A DNA stretch of 64,000 bases from Saprolegnia diclina VS20 (taxonomy: Eukaryota; Oomycota; Saprolegniomycetes; Saprolegniales; Saprolegniaceae): the NCBI RefSeq assembly GCF_000281045.1, contig NW_008246084.1, positions 113,676 through 177,675 of the forward strand, in the 5' to 3' direction. A program made the position numbers and the translations under genes. Below are positions 50,796-59,877 of this stretch, piece after piece; position 1 is the first letter of the stretch, and each line of letters opens with the position of its first letter. Under the pieces are notes generated by a model. That model searched no databases, was not told the DNA's origin, and worked only from the letters and a program-made list of their open reading frames with translations.

Positions 50796-52673
50796 ATGGA
50801 GCTGCCGGACCCGGACCGTGCGCACTTCACCAAGATCGCCAAGCACATGACGTCGGCGCTCCTCGACGCGACGAGCATGGCCAAGGCGCTGCCTTGGAAG
50901 GTTGTCTATGAGAAGAAGAACTTTGCGATCCACCGGACCGAGCTCTGCGGCATCGCGCCCGTCAACGTCCACGCCGCGACCAAGCTCGCGGCCGAGATCG
51001 AAGACGTGACCGAAAACCTCATCACGACGACGACCGAGTCGTACAAGGCCATGATGGGCATGCTCTCGTCCGACTTTTTAGACGGCGCGGTCCTCGCCAA
51101 CATTGTGCTGCCGTCGCCGGCACGGCCGTTCCAGTACGTGGGCCTCAAGTGGGCGGCGTTCAAGAGCGCGACGCCGTTCGTCAAGGACAAGGACTTTGTG
51201 TTGCTCGAGTACGTCGACTTGATTGAGGACGCGCAAGGCCGGAAGACGTCGTTCCGTGTCATGCAGAGCGTCGAGATTCCGACGTACCTCGAGACGCCCG
51301 GCAAGTTTGCCCGCGAGAGCGTCCCGCTCGTCGGCTTCATCTACTATACGACCAAGAAGGCTGGCGAGCTGCGCATGACGTACAGCTGCAGCATCGACAA
51401 GAACGGCGACCTTCCGACGTGGGCGGCCAACGCGGCGATCCAGTCGCATGTCGAAAAGTGCATTTCCAAAACGCTCAAGTACATCGAGTACCAACGCATG
51501 CGCCGCGACGCCTTTGTCTTGCCGCAGCAGGTCATTCCGCTCGCGGAAGACCAAGGCAACTGCCAAGTGTGCACCAAGCCCTTCATGTCGCTCTACCGCC
51601 ACAAGTACACGTGCCTGAAATGCGGCAATGTCGTCTGCAGCAAATGCTCGGCGCTTCGCAACGCCGAAGTGCCCGAGCTTGGCATGCGCAAGCTCCGCGT
51701 CTGCACCGCGTGCGTCATCCAGGTGCGGCTCACGCACCGGCGTGGGTCGGCCGACCTCAAGACATCGCTGACGTCGTCGTCCGACGGCACGTCGTCGAGC
51801 TGCTGCAGTGTACCTGACGTGCCCGGGCGCCAGATGATCGAAGACATCCTGCAACCCGTGCGCCTCCACGTCCGCGACGAGTACCGGGTGTTTTCAGCGC
51901 TTCACGACGCGCTCCCGACCGCCTTTCCGGTGCGCGCAGCGAGCGACAGCCGCGTGCCTTCATTCCGCGCGGGGCGCCGCGTGACCGTCGGTGCGCCGGA
52001 GATTGCCGCTACGATTGCCCAGCTGCGCGAGACCAACGACGACATGCGCCGCATGTTGCCCTTGTCGCCGCCCCGGAACGTCGTGCCACTCGACCGGTAC
52101 CATCGGCGGCGGACGACAGTCGGCGCGACTGAGCTCGCGAGCGTCCTCTCCGAGTTCCACGCGAGCCGGGACGACAACGCTGCGATTGCACGCATCATTG
52201 CCGCCGACTCGGAGGTGCTTTCGTCCGACTCGGAAGACTCAGAAGACGACGATGACGATGATGTGAGTGCGACGACGGACGACGAGAGCACGGACGAGCG
52301 CAAGCAGCTCACCGAGACGACCTTGCGCGAGTTCGACTCGATCCAGAGCTGCATTGCGCGGTCGCGTCAGATCGTCGAGGTGACAGAGCAGGCGCACAAG
52401 ATCGCGAGCATCGTCCGGCAACAGACGCAGGTGCTTGCGAGCCTCAGCAGTGCCAACGGGTCGCGCAAGAGCTCGTTCTCGTCGACCACCACCATCTCGC
52501 AGCCGCGCAAGCCGTCGGCCGGCGCGATCCTCTTCGACTCATCCGAGTACGAGAGCCGGCTCGATGACGATACACTGCGGCTGCGGCAGTTCCAGGCCAG
52601 CCAAGCCGCACAGCGCCGGCGGTCGTCCAACGACGTGGCCAAGCCAGCCGCGCGCCGGTACTTTCTCTTTTAG
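50796..52673 (+). CDS. START-FYVE protein, copy 2, with acidic/coiled-coil tail
   Basis: Single exon, 625 residues from the ATG at 50796 (39 upstream in-frame codons are not conserved in copy 1). The START-like lipid-binding domain is at about 5-245. The FYVE-type finger (about 253-310) reads CQVCTKPFMSLYRHKYTCLKCG, then VVCSKCS and CTAC: eight ligands, but HKYTC replaces HHCR, so affinity for PI3P is doubtful. The long tail has two similar motifs (RRVTVGAPEIAATIAQLRET and RRTTVGATELASVLSEFHAS), an acidic run SDSEDSEDDDDDD near 487, a helix predicted as coiled coil and a Ser-rich end. Copy 1 has introns and no such tail. The pair is a tandem duplication with intron loss in this copy or gain in the other. 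Confidence 0.82.
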   Translation: MELPDPDRAHFTKIAKHMTSALLDATSMAKALPWKVVYEKKNFAIHRTELCGIAPVNVHAATKLAAEIEDVTENLITTTTESYKAMMGMLSSDFLDGAVLANIVLPSPARPFQYVGLKWAAFKSATPFVKDKDFVLLEYVDLIEDAQGRKTSFRVMQSVEIPTYLETPGKFARESVPLVGFIYYTTKKAGELRMTYSCSIDKNGDLPTWAANAAIQSHVEKCISKTLKYIEYQRMRRDAFVLPQQVIPLAEDQGNCQVCTKPFMSLYRHKYTCLKCGNVVCSKCSALRNAEVPELGMRKLRVCTACVIQVRLTHRRGSADLKTSLTSSSDGTSSSCCSVPDVPGRQMIEDILQPVRLHVRDEYRVFSALHDALPTAFPVRAASDSRVPSFRAGRRVTVGAPEIAATIAQLRETNDDMRRMLPLSPPRNVVPLDRYHRRRTTVGATELASVLSEFHASRDDNAAIARIIAADSEVLSSDSEDSEDDDDDDVSATTDDESTDERKQLTETTLREFDSIQSCIARSRQIVEVTEQAHKIASIVRQQTQVLASLSSANGSRKSSFSSTTTISQPRKPSAGAILFDSSEYESRLDDDTLRLRQFQASQAAQRRRSSNDVAKPAARRYFLF

Positions 52674-53081
52674 AACCTAGTCTAGTCTTCTGCGCGACCG
52701 CCGAGCACGTCGGAATGCTCGGCGTCCTCGCGCTTCGTACAGTAGTCACGGTAGTGTACCCCAAAGTATAATTTAGCAACAAGCACGGAACTTGTCTTTG
52801 GATGACATGATGAAACTTGCCGATGTCATCTCTGGGTCCCACCGATTCGAATGAGAGCTCGTCGGCGTCGTACAGCTTGATTGGGACTGTCGCCAACGCG
52901 CCACCTCAAAGTGCAATCTCAAAGTGCAATCTCAAAGTGCAATCTCAAATGGCAATCTCAAAAGCGCCATCTCAAACGTACAAAGGTCGCGACAAGAAGG
53001 GTCAAGAGTGTGTGCGCTCCGTTTCACATACCTACATTCCTAGAAAGGCAAAAACAATAAATTTTCCCCTTCGACGCGCGT
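52674..53081. other. spacer with 13-bp tandem repeats
   Basis: 408 bp. A run of CTCAAAGTGCAAT-type units lies at 52905-52977, about 105 bp upstream of the next ATG. Otherwise nothing recognised. Confidence 0.6.
52905..52977. repeat. 13-bp tandem repeat
   Basis: Three perfect copies of CTCAAAGTGCAAT followed by two variants (CTCAAATGGCAAT, CTCAAAAGCGCCAT) and a partial unit. It lies in the upstream region of the gene at 53082. Confidence 0.85.
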
Positions 53082-54313
53082 ATGGACAGCAACAAGATTG
53101 GCCGGTCCAAGGGCGTCAGCGCCGTCGCCAACGTCGCGGCCATGGTCGACGATGACGATGTGCAGGTGGCGGCGCGGCGCAAGGGCTTGCACGTCGTCAA
53201 CGTCGCGTGGGAAGACTGCGCGCGCTTCATCGACAGTTGCTGGGGGCCGTGCATCTCGGACATGACGCTCGTCACCCGCCGCACGCGCATGCCTGTGCTC
53301 CGGGCGCCCAACTTTCAAGGTATCGAGCGCTTCAAGATGTTTTCTTATTCGCTGAACGTGTTTTCTTATATGTTTATAGATCCCATCATGCGCATCCCGA
53401 CGCGCCAGATCATGCTGACGGTCGGGAACGAGTCGCCGTACACGGACGCACCGTTGACCAAGATCTCGCTCCAAGAGTACCTCGAGACGATCGCCAAGTA
53501 CACGGAGCTTGAGCACAGCTTGTACGCACCAGAGCACGACGACCAAGCGGTCGTGAGCACGCAAGCGTGTTTCTTGCCGATTGAGAAGGAGGCCGAGACC
53601 AAGACCGAGTTCCACGTTGGCTTGTTCAACTACCAGTCGCGGGAGGATGACCCGGCCGTGCTCGTCTTGGTCTGCACGGACGCTGGCACAAGGTACATTG
53701 ACATCTCTGAACCTTTGTCAACGGGGGGAAACGGAGTAGTGCGCAAGTCGTGAGCCGGCGCGACACGGCCCTCTTTTGCAACCATCACGGCAAGAAGCAC
53801 TCGTTTGCGGCAGAGCGCTTGTCCCAAGACCGCGCCAAGCGAGGGGTCGACGCCACCGAGGACGCCATGACGGCAGACGAAGAAGCACGCAACTACGTCA
53901 TGATTGTCCAGATCCCACTGCAACAAAAGCCGAAACCCCAGCTAAAGGTTCGTCGCTCCCGCTGCGTGAGGCAAAGTGTGGTCGCGAGTCCAGCACCGTC
54001 AACGGTGGATGTTGAAGCCGCGATCATCAGCATCAGCGACGAGGCCAAAGGCCCGTACCCGAAACTCCGTCGCTTTCGCCACGCGCAGCGAGACACGAGA
54101 TACCCCATCCGCGTCACCGTGCAGTTTTACCAAGCGACGAGCAATGGCGTCGTGACACCCGACGTCGTCCGGGCGCTGGCCACCAAGATGGCGTCGGTCA
54201 AGACCAATGCGACGTGGTGGGGGTCCCTCGTCACGGTTAACACGCCGAGCTCCGGTGTCCCGAACTTTGTAGCCACCAAGCAAGGCGCGAAGCGCAAGCG
54301 CAAGGATACTTAA
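53082..54313 (+). CDS. conserved hypothetical protein, duplicated family copy A (3 exons)
   Basis: Exons 53082-53319, 53380-53692 and 53740-54313 give 374 residues. No known domain recognised. Visible features: an N-terminal WEDCARFIDSCWGPCISDMT block, MPVLRAPNFQG, a highly conserved middle (IPTRQIMLTVGNESPYTDAP; TKISLQEYLETIAKYTELEH) and CNHHGKKHSF. A basic C-terminus ends KRKRKD, a possible nuclear signal. The second copy lies inverted at 62.5-63.8 kb. The whole middle exon and the second intron are essentially identical at the DNA level, whereas exon 1 and the C-terminus differ. That pattern suggests recent gene conversion or a young partial duplication. Confidence 0.75.
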
Positions 54314-54633
54314 GCCTACCTTACGTGATTGTGCTTCTACAGGGTCATTTTGTATTGACCCTCCACGAGCAGTCCCGAGATCGAGCCATATGGGCGTGCC
54401 ACGTCACATGATTGCGTCATTAATCGCGAGCCCGGTTCACTTGGGACGGGACCGGCATGCTGGCCACTGGATTTCTCAAGAATCCAGTACCGACTCGAAG
54501 TCGAAGGGGCGCAGTCGGTGGCGGACGTCCTCGCGCCGTCTCGACCATCGCGCATCATCGCTTTATGATGCAATGCACAGGACGTATATAGGGAGACGCC
54601 TGTATGATGTATTAGGGGTAGAGCGAGGAGGGT
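54314..54633. other. convergent 3' spacer
   Basis: 320 bp between two convergent stop codons. Nothing recognised. Confidence 0.5.
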
Positions 54634-55879
54634 TTAGTTGCGCGGCTTGCCGTTGTAGAGGCTCTTCTTGTAGTCGGGCATACGGATGAACTCGGGGAAC
54701 TCGTTGTTGCCGTTGCCGTCCGTGTAAATATCCTTGAAGGCGACCGCCTCGTCGGGGCGGCCCTCGGCCTTGGCCTCCTTCGTCGCTTCGACGACCTCCT
54801 TGCGCACTTGCTTTTCAATTTCCTTGATCTCGTCGGCGGTCGCGAGGTTGGCGTCCAAGAGGCGCTTCTTCACGCTCTCGATCGGGTCGCGCGACGCACG
54901 CATGGACGAGATTTCTTCGCGGTTGCGGTACGTGACACCCGGGTCCGACATCGAGTGGCCGTGGTAGCGGTACGTGCACATCTCGACGTAGATCGGGCCC
55001 TTGTTGGAGCCCGTCCACTCCTTGAGGAACTTGATGCACTCGCGGACGGCGAGGACGTCGTTGCCGTCGCACCAGATACCCGGGATCTTGTTGCCCATCG
55101 TGTAGTACACCTGGTTGGACGAGTGGCGCTCGGTCGACGTGCCCATACCGTAGTGGTTGTTCTCGATACAGATGATCGACGGCAGCTTCCAGAGCGCGGC
55201 CATGTTGGCAGCCTCCCAGATCTGGCCCTGGTTGGCGGCGCCATCACCAAACATCGTGATCGAGCACGGCATGAGGCCGTCGCCCTTGTGGTTGTACTTG
55301 CTCGCAAACGCGAGACCGACGCCGACCGGCACCTGGGCGCCGACGATACCCTGGCCACCGTAAAAGTTGTTCTTCTTGTTGTAGAAGTGCATCGAGCCGC
55401 CCTTGCCGCCGATCGCGCCGTTCTTGTTGCCAAAGAGTTCGGCGAGGATGCCCGTGACCGAGCCGCCGCGCGCAAGCATCGTGCAATGGCAGCGGTACGA
55501 CGTGATCCACGAGTCGGTGCGGTTCAACGCCGCCTCGACGCCGGTCGCAACCGCCTCCTGGCCATCGTACAAGTGGCAGAAACCGCGGATCGTGCGCGCC
55601 TTGTACTCATTGTCGCACGTGATTTCCATGCGGCGCATCGTGTACATGAGCTTGTAGTAGCCAAGGAGCTCTTCACGCGTCGCGTACGCATAGTCGCCGC
55701 CTTCCGGGCCGCTCTCCAAGTCTACGCCATCATGAGTGCTCGGTACGCCATTCGCGTCGTCGCCTACTGTGGAGCTTGAACGAGTTGGCGAGCTGGAACT
55801 TGTGGCCTTCGGCGGCGGCGGCGAAGCCGCGGGTGGCGGCGCGGGGCAGCGCCTTCGTCGCGAGGAGACGACCGAGCAT
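54634..55879 (-). CDS. PDHA: pyruvate dehydrogenase E1 component, alpha subunit (2 exons)
   Basis: Exons 55879-55768 and 55721-54634 give 399 residues, a normal length for the mitochondrial enzyme. The N-terminus (MLGRLLATKALPRAATRGFA) is an Arg/Ala-rich presequence. Family blocks follow: YTMRRMEITCDNEYKARTIR, GFCHLYDGQEAVATGVEAAL, SYRCHCTMLARGGSV, the thiamine-diphosphate motif GDGAANQGQIWEAANMAALW through ENNHYGMGT, and the phosphorylation loop YRYHGHSMSDPGVTYR containing the regulatory Ser. With E1-beta it decarboxylates pyruvate for acetyl-CoA synthesis in the mitochondrial matrix. Inverted CCAAT boxes (GATTGGTCG, GATTGGCCA) lie 125-165 bp upstream. Confidence 0.96.
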
Positions 55880-56443
55880 TTCAGTGGTTGGTCGACTTTT
55901 GGTGAATAACACCAATTCTTGGGTACCAAGAGGCAGCCAAATGACTACCACTGATGGTGCAAGCATCACGACGCCTGAGGCGCAGATGCATCCCTCGTGC
56001 GTTTTGATTGGTCGAAATGCCATCGCCTAGCATGTGATTGGCCAAAAAGACTCGGGGGCGGGTAGGGGTCGGGAAAAAACGACTTGCGAAGGTGCTCTGT
56101 CGCCGGATTCAATGAACCGGTTCAACGAACCGGTTTGTGAGTAACGACGGCAGCCTTCGTGTGGTTCGACTGGATTGCTACGGGCGCGGCTGCGGAGAGG
56201 GATCGGCAGACGGTGACCATTGACCATCGATCCTCATGTCGACGGTCCATCGACGATCATGGCTGCATGCAGCGGCCATGGCGAGGCGCTGGTAGACAAG
56301 GCGCGGGCGAGAGACACGGCGCGGAGGAGGGCGCGCGGACGCAAGCACGCAGCGCACCGGACTGTCTTTGCCGCGGCGCCAATGGCGAGGATGATGCAGA
56401 CGACGAAGAGGTATGGGATAAGATCTTAGATGTACATACTACG
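55880..56443. other. spacer with E1-alpha promoter
   Basis: 564 bp. Contains two inverted CCAAT boxes near 56008 and 56035 and an imperfect direct repeat of ACCGGTTC-type units near 56117-56132. No gene recognised. Confidence 0.5.
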
Positions 56444-57886
56444 CTACATGCGAATCGGACAGCCATGCTGCGCGCGCCACTCGTAGTGCTGGACCGCGTT
56501 GAAGTAGTGGACCGTGGTCGCGGCCACGACGCATAGGTGCCACCATTGATGGCTCGAGAACCACACGTCGAAACGACCGGGCGCGAACCGCTCGGGCACG
56601 CGGAGGCCCCAGAGCATGGCGCCAAAGCAGTCAAAGCCGGCGGTGCCCAGAAGGCGGTACAAGATCACTTGCACGTTTGGGTCCCAAAAGCCGTGCTCGT
56701 ACACGAGATGCCCGAGCGGGACGAGGCCAAAGAAGCCGAGCGCGAGGAAGACGACCGTGCGCACGATCGGGTGCTCGTCAAAGGCCGGGTGGAGCGACGC
56801 GACAAACGAGACGAGCGAGAGCACGCTGACGACCCCGAGGTACCATGTGACGAGGGCCATGTCGCAGTAGAAGCCATAGTAGATGACGGGAAAGAACGCG
56901 CCGCCAATGAGAAGGATGATGCCTGCGTAGTCGAGCTGGATGAGGGTCATCGAGGTTTTGGCGCTCTGTACAAAGAAGAGGTGGTAGACCGTGCTGCAGC
57001 TCATGCAGAGAAAGGCGGTGGCGATGTACACGAGGATCGGCCACGTCGCGAGCTCGGGCGTGAGGAGCTCGGTCGGATGGATCGCGGTGAGCATCGCAAG
57101 CCCGTTCGCGATCGTCTCGGACCACGTGTGGAACTCGTGCAGGACAAGCTGGAGCGGCGCCTGGTGCTGCGCGTCGTCGCGGAGTGCCCGCACGTAGGCG
57201 CGGAGCTCGGTCGTCTTGTCGTGGAGCTGCCGCTGCAACGGGTGCAACGTGTTGTACGCGACCGCCCAGTTGTCGTCCGTGGTCGCGTTCGGGCGCGGCC
57301 AGTGCGGCGGCAGTTGGGCCTGGAGCGCTTCGAGCGACGACGCCATGGACGCAAAGTACGACGAGAGTGTCGACTGGACGTCGGCGCTCATCTGCGCCGC
57401 GAGCACGGGGTGCAACTCGGCAAGCGTCGGAACGCGGGCGAGCGAGTGGCCAAAGAGCGCCTTGGCCACATGCACGTGGTCGCGGATCGCCGCGTGGTTG
57501 TCGAGGCGCAAGGCGTAGTACATGGGGATGACGGGCGGCGCAATGTACTCGAGAAAGTATTCGCGCGTGTGCTGGCCGTGGGCGAGTGCGAGCGGCGGCG
57601 GCGCCAGCACGTTCGTGTGGTACAAGCCCGCCTCGGCGTACAAGGCGACGCTGGCAAAGAAGACGCCAAAGAGGAGCGCGCCGACGAGATGCGTCCATAC
57701 GTTCCACGTCTCGTTGTGCAGCTGGAAGAGCGACTTGACACACTCCGTCGGCGACGTGTAGTGCAGGCGGTAGCCCGACCGAATGAACGGGTTGTTGAAG
57801 AGGAACTCGTGGTCGTGCTGCGCGAGCTCTTCCAAGTCGCCGAGCCGCGACGACGAGGACGACGAGTGGACGACAACGGCCGCCAT
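56444..57886 (-). CDS. PAQR-family seven-helix receptor/hydrolase with large loop insertion
   Basis: Single exon, 480 residues from the ATG at 57886. The family N-terminal signature is FNNPFIRSGYRLHYTSPTEC, then SLFQLHNETWNVWTHLVGAL (motif with conserved Glu and His, first helix). Between helix 1 and helix 2 an extra 180-residue hydrophilic segment is inserted (about 90-270). The remaining helices carry the zinc-site His/Asp of the adiponectin-receptor fold: STVYHLFF (S-x3-H) and, at the end, FSSHQWWHLCVVAATTVHYF (H-x3-H). PAQR proteins act as ceramidase-like receptors for lipids or peptides. The insertion would be lumenal or extracellular and might be a ligand-binding or regulatory module. 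Confidence 0.88.
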   Translation of the reverse strand: MAAVVVHSSSSSSRLGDLEELAQHDHEFLFNNPFIRSGYRLHYTSPTECVKSLFQLHNETWNVWTHLVGALLFGVFFASVALYAEAGLYHTNVLAPPPLALAHGQHTREYFLEYIAPPVIPMYYALRLDNHAAIRDHVHVAKALFGHSLARVPTLAELHPVLAAQMSADVQSTLSSYFASMASSLEALQAQLPPHWPRPNATTDDNWAVAYNTLHPLQRQLHDKTTELRAYVRALRDDAQHQAPLQLVLHEFHTWSETIANGLAMLTAIHPTELLTPELATWPILVYIATAFLCMSCSTVYHLFFVQSAKTSMTLIQLDYAGIILLIGGAFFPVIYYGFYCDMALVTWYLGVVSVLSLVSFVASLHPAFDEHPIVRTVVFLALGFFGLVPLGHLVYEHGFWDPNVQVILYRLLGTAGFDCFGAMLWGLRVPERFAPGRFDVWFSSHQWWHLCVVAATTVHYFNAVQHYEWRAQHGCPIRM

Positions 57887-58582
57887 GCTGAGATGCGATC
57901 GGGATGATCTGAAGTGCCACGGAAGGTCGCACGGGAATCCCACATCGGTGGGTTTTGCGTGTGTTTTGCCAATCTAAGCACCCTACATGAAATAGTGTAA
58001 TACACGTGTCCACGGCCATCGCAAGAGGGGAAGCGACTCGGACCGAGAGCACTGACGCCATGCAAGCTATTGTCTCTGTGTTGCTTATACTCCATGTCGA
58101 ACGCGCGCGAGCACAAGGCAGAAAAGCACACACAATGCATATTACACCATTTCGGATTCATCGTCGGGTTCGATTACGCTACGGGGGTGCACGGCGGGTG
58201 CGTGACAGAGGCCGTCCAGAGACGTCCCTCGAGTCTCTACTCCATGTACAATGATGCCAATGGTCATGCATGGAGTCGGCGTGGTCCGAGGGAGCCGCAA
58301 ATCGTGAGCAGTTTGGTGCCAGGAGTACACGCACTCTTGCAGGAGCCGGCTGCAACTGTGGCTACTTCGCCGTTGAGCCATCGAATCTCGTGAACGTATG
58401 CGTGAACATTCAGCTGCGTCGGTGGCATTCCATCTCAAGGCCAACAAGCCGCATTCTCGCTAGCCACCAAGGGAATGATGCCACACACAAGATAGAACAT
58501 TGGTTCAATGGTATGTAGCTGGTTCTCGCAGGCCACGCATGCGGGCCTGTTGATCGACGCACTACATTGTACTGCGAGACGC
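57887..58582. other. spacer, nothing recognised
   Basis: 696 bp upstream of the PAQR gene and downstream of glutaredoxin 1. No coding frame, repeat or RNA gene recognised. Confidence 0.5.
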
Positions 58583-58992
58583 TTACTGCAGGAGACCTTC
58601 CTTCTGCAAGAGAGGCACGAGCTTGCCTTCGCGGTGCAACTGCGTCACATCATCGCCGCCGCCAATCGTCGTCGCCTTGACAAAGACGTTCGGGACGGTA
58701 TCGCGACCTAAGAAATCAGAGCCTCGCTGCGAGCCATCAGAATGGAATCGCGTACCTGTGAGCTCAATGAGCGCGTCCATGATCTCGTCACCGTTGGCGA
58801 GGTTGTCGAGGTCGTACACGACATACGGGACGCCGACCGACGTGAGGACGTTCTTGGCCTATCCATGGGGTTTAGCCCTTGGCGATCGATGCTAGCGGGA
58901 CGTACCTTGGTGCAGTAGGGGCAGTACGTCTTGCTGAAGACCGTGACGCCGTTCTTGGCGAGCGCGTCTTGGACAAAGGCCTTCCCCGACAT
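58583..58992 (-). CDS. dithiol glutaredoxin, copy 1 (3 exons)
   Basis: Exons 58992-58906, 58858-58756 and 58707-58583 give 104 residues, the size of a classical cytosolic glutaredoxin. The active site is TYCPYC (Cys at about 24 and 27). TVPNVFV supplies the cis-Pro and IGGGDDV the glutathione-binding GG motif. It reduces disulfides and protein-glutathione mixed disulfides using GSH. It is divergent from a second copy at 59.4 kb with 379 bp between ATGs. Introns interrupt both genes at the same codons, and the first intron is the same in both except for one base. Confidence 0.94.
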
Positions 58993-59371
58993 GGCTGGAC
59001 TGTCTGCGGACGAGGTGAAGTGCAAACTGGATCGGCAAAGATCCCCCGAAGCCGGCTTTTCAAAAGCCGCAGCCAATCACAGCGCTGGTTCAAGTCATTT
59101 CAAGAATGGTGTGAGATGGGGAATAGTGTGACTTGACACAAACGACGGTCTTGACAAACGATGTTTTATTCGTGTGGGCTGTTAAAGGCTATCTGTCTCT
59201 AGTATTGTGTAGGGCGTGGGTGCTCATGTCAAGTAACGCATGACCATAGCACCTGCATGCGCCGCTAGGAGCAGCTCGTTGGGCTTCCACGTGTCTCACA
59301 TTATTTCAGTGAATGAAAATACTGTAGTATTTGTGTTGAATGTTCATTTTTACTGATCCCCGGCAAAGAAC
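58993..59371. promoter_or_regulatory. shared divergent promoter of two glutaredoxins
   Basis: 379 bp between the two start codons. CCAATCACAGCGCTGG at 59073-59088 (identical to the element at 7797) lies 81 bp upstream of copy 1. The copy-2 side is AT-rich. Confidence 0.55.
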
Positions 59372-59811
59372 ATGGGCAACTCGAACTCGTCGACCCCCGA
59401 ATCCAAGTCGTTTGTCGAGAATGCGCTCGCTACGAACGGCGTCAGCGTCTTCAGCAAGACGTACTGCCCTTACTGCACCAAGGTACGTCCCGCTAGCATC
59501 GATCGCCAAGGGCTAAACCCCATGAATAGGCCAAGAACGTCCTCAACTCGGTCGGCGTCCCGTTCACCGTGTACGAGCTCGATACGATGCCCAATGGCGA
59601 CGCCATCTTGCAGTCGCTGGCCGAGATAACTGGTGCGCATTCGTCCTCCGGTGCCAAGCATTGCACTCAACGGCGAGAGTACGTAGGTCGCCACACCGTT
59701 CCCAATGTCTTTATCAAGACCAAGACGATTGGCGGCGGCGACGACGTGGCCCAGCTCCACCGCGACGGCAAGCTCGTGACGCTCCTCAAGGAAGCCGGCG
59801 TCTTGCAGTAG
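59372..59811 (+). CDS. dithiol glutaredoxin, copy 2 (3 exons)
   Basis: Exons 59372-59482, 59530-59632 and 59687-59811 give 112 residues. TYCPYC active site, TVPNVFI cis-Pro and IGGGDDV motifs are as in copy 1. It has eight extra N-terminal residues, starting MGNSNSSTPESKS. The Gly at position 2 followed by Ser at 6 fits an N-myristoylation signal (MGxxxS), which would put this copy on membranes while copy 1 stays cytosolic. Last two exons have the same lengths as copy 1 (103 and 125 bases). Intron 1 (47 bp) is nearly identical to that of copy 1; intron 2 is unrelated. Converges on the GH72 gene with a 66-bp gap. Confidence 0.94.
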
Positions 59812-59877
59812 ACTCATTGTACGAGGTTTCCTTGGCACGCCTCACCCACGCATAAAGAAATTGCAAGTATAGAATAG

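Noticed and set aside
56537-57907. 456-residue plus-strand frame opposite the PAQR gene
   Set aside because: Highly charged shadow of a membrane-protein gene on the other strand.
58160-58180. GGTTCGATTAC resembling a tRNA T-loop (also GATTCGAAG near 10555)
   Set aside because: No matching acceptor or anticodon arms at the required spacing.
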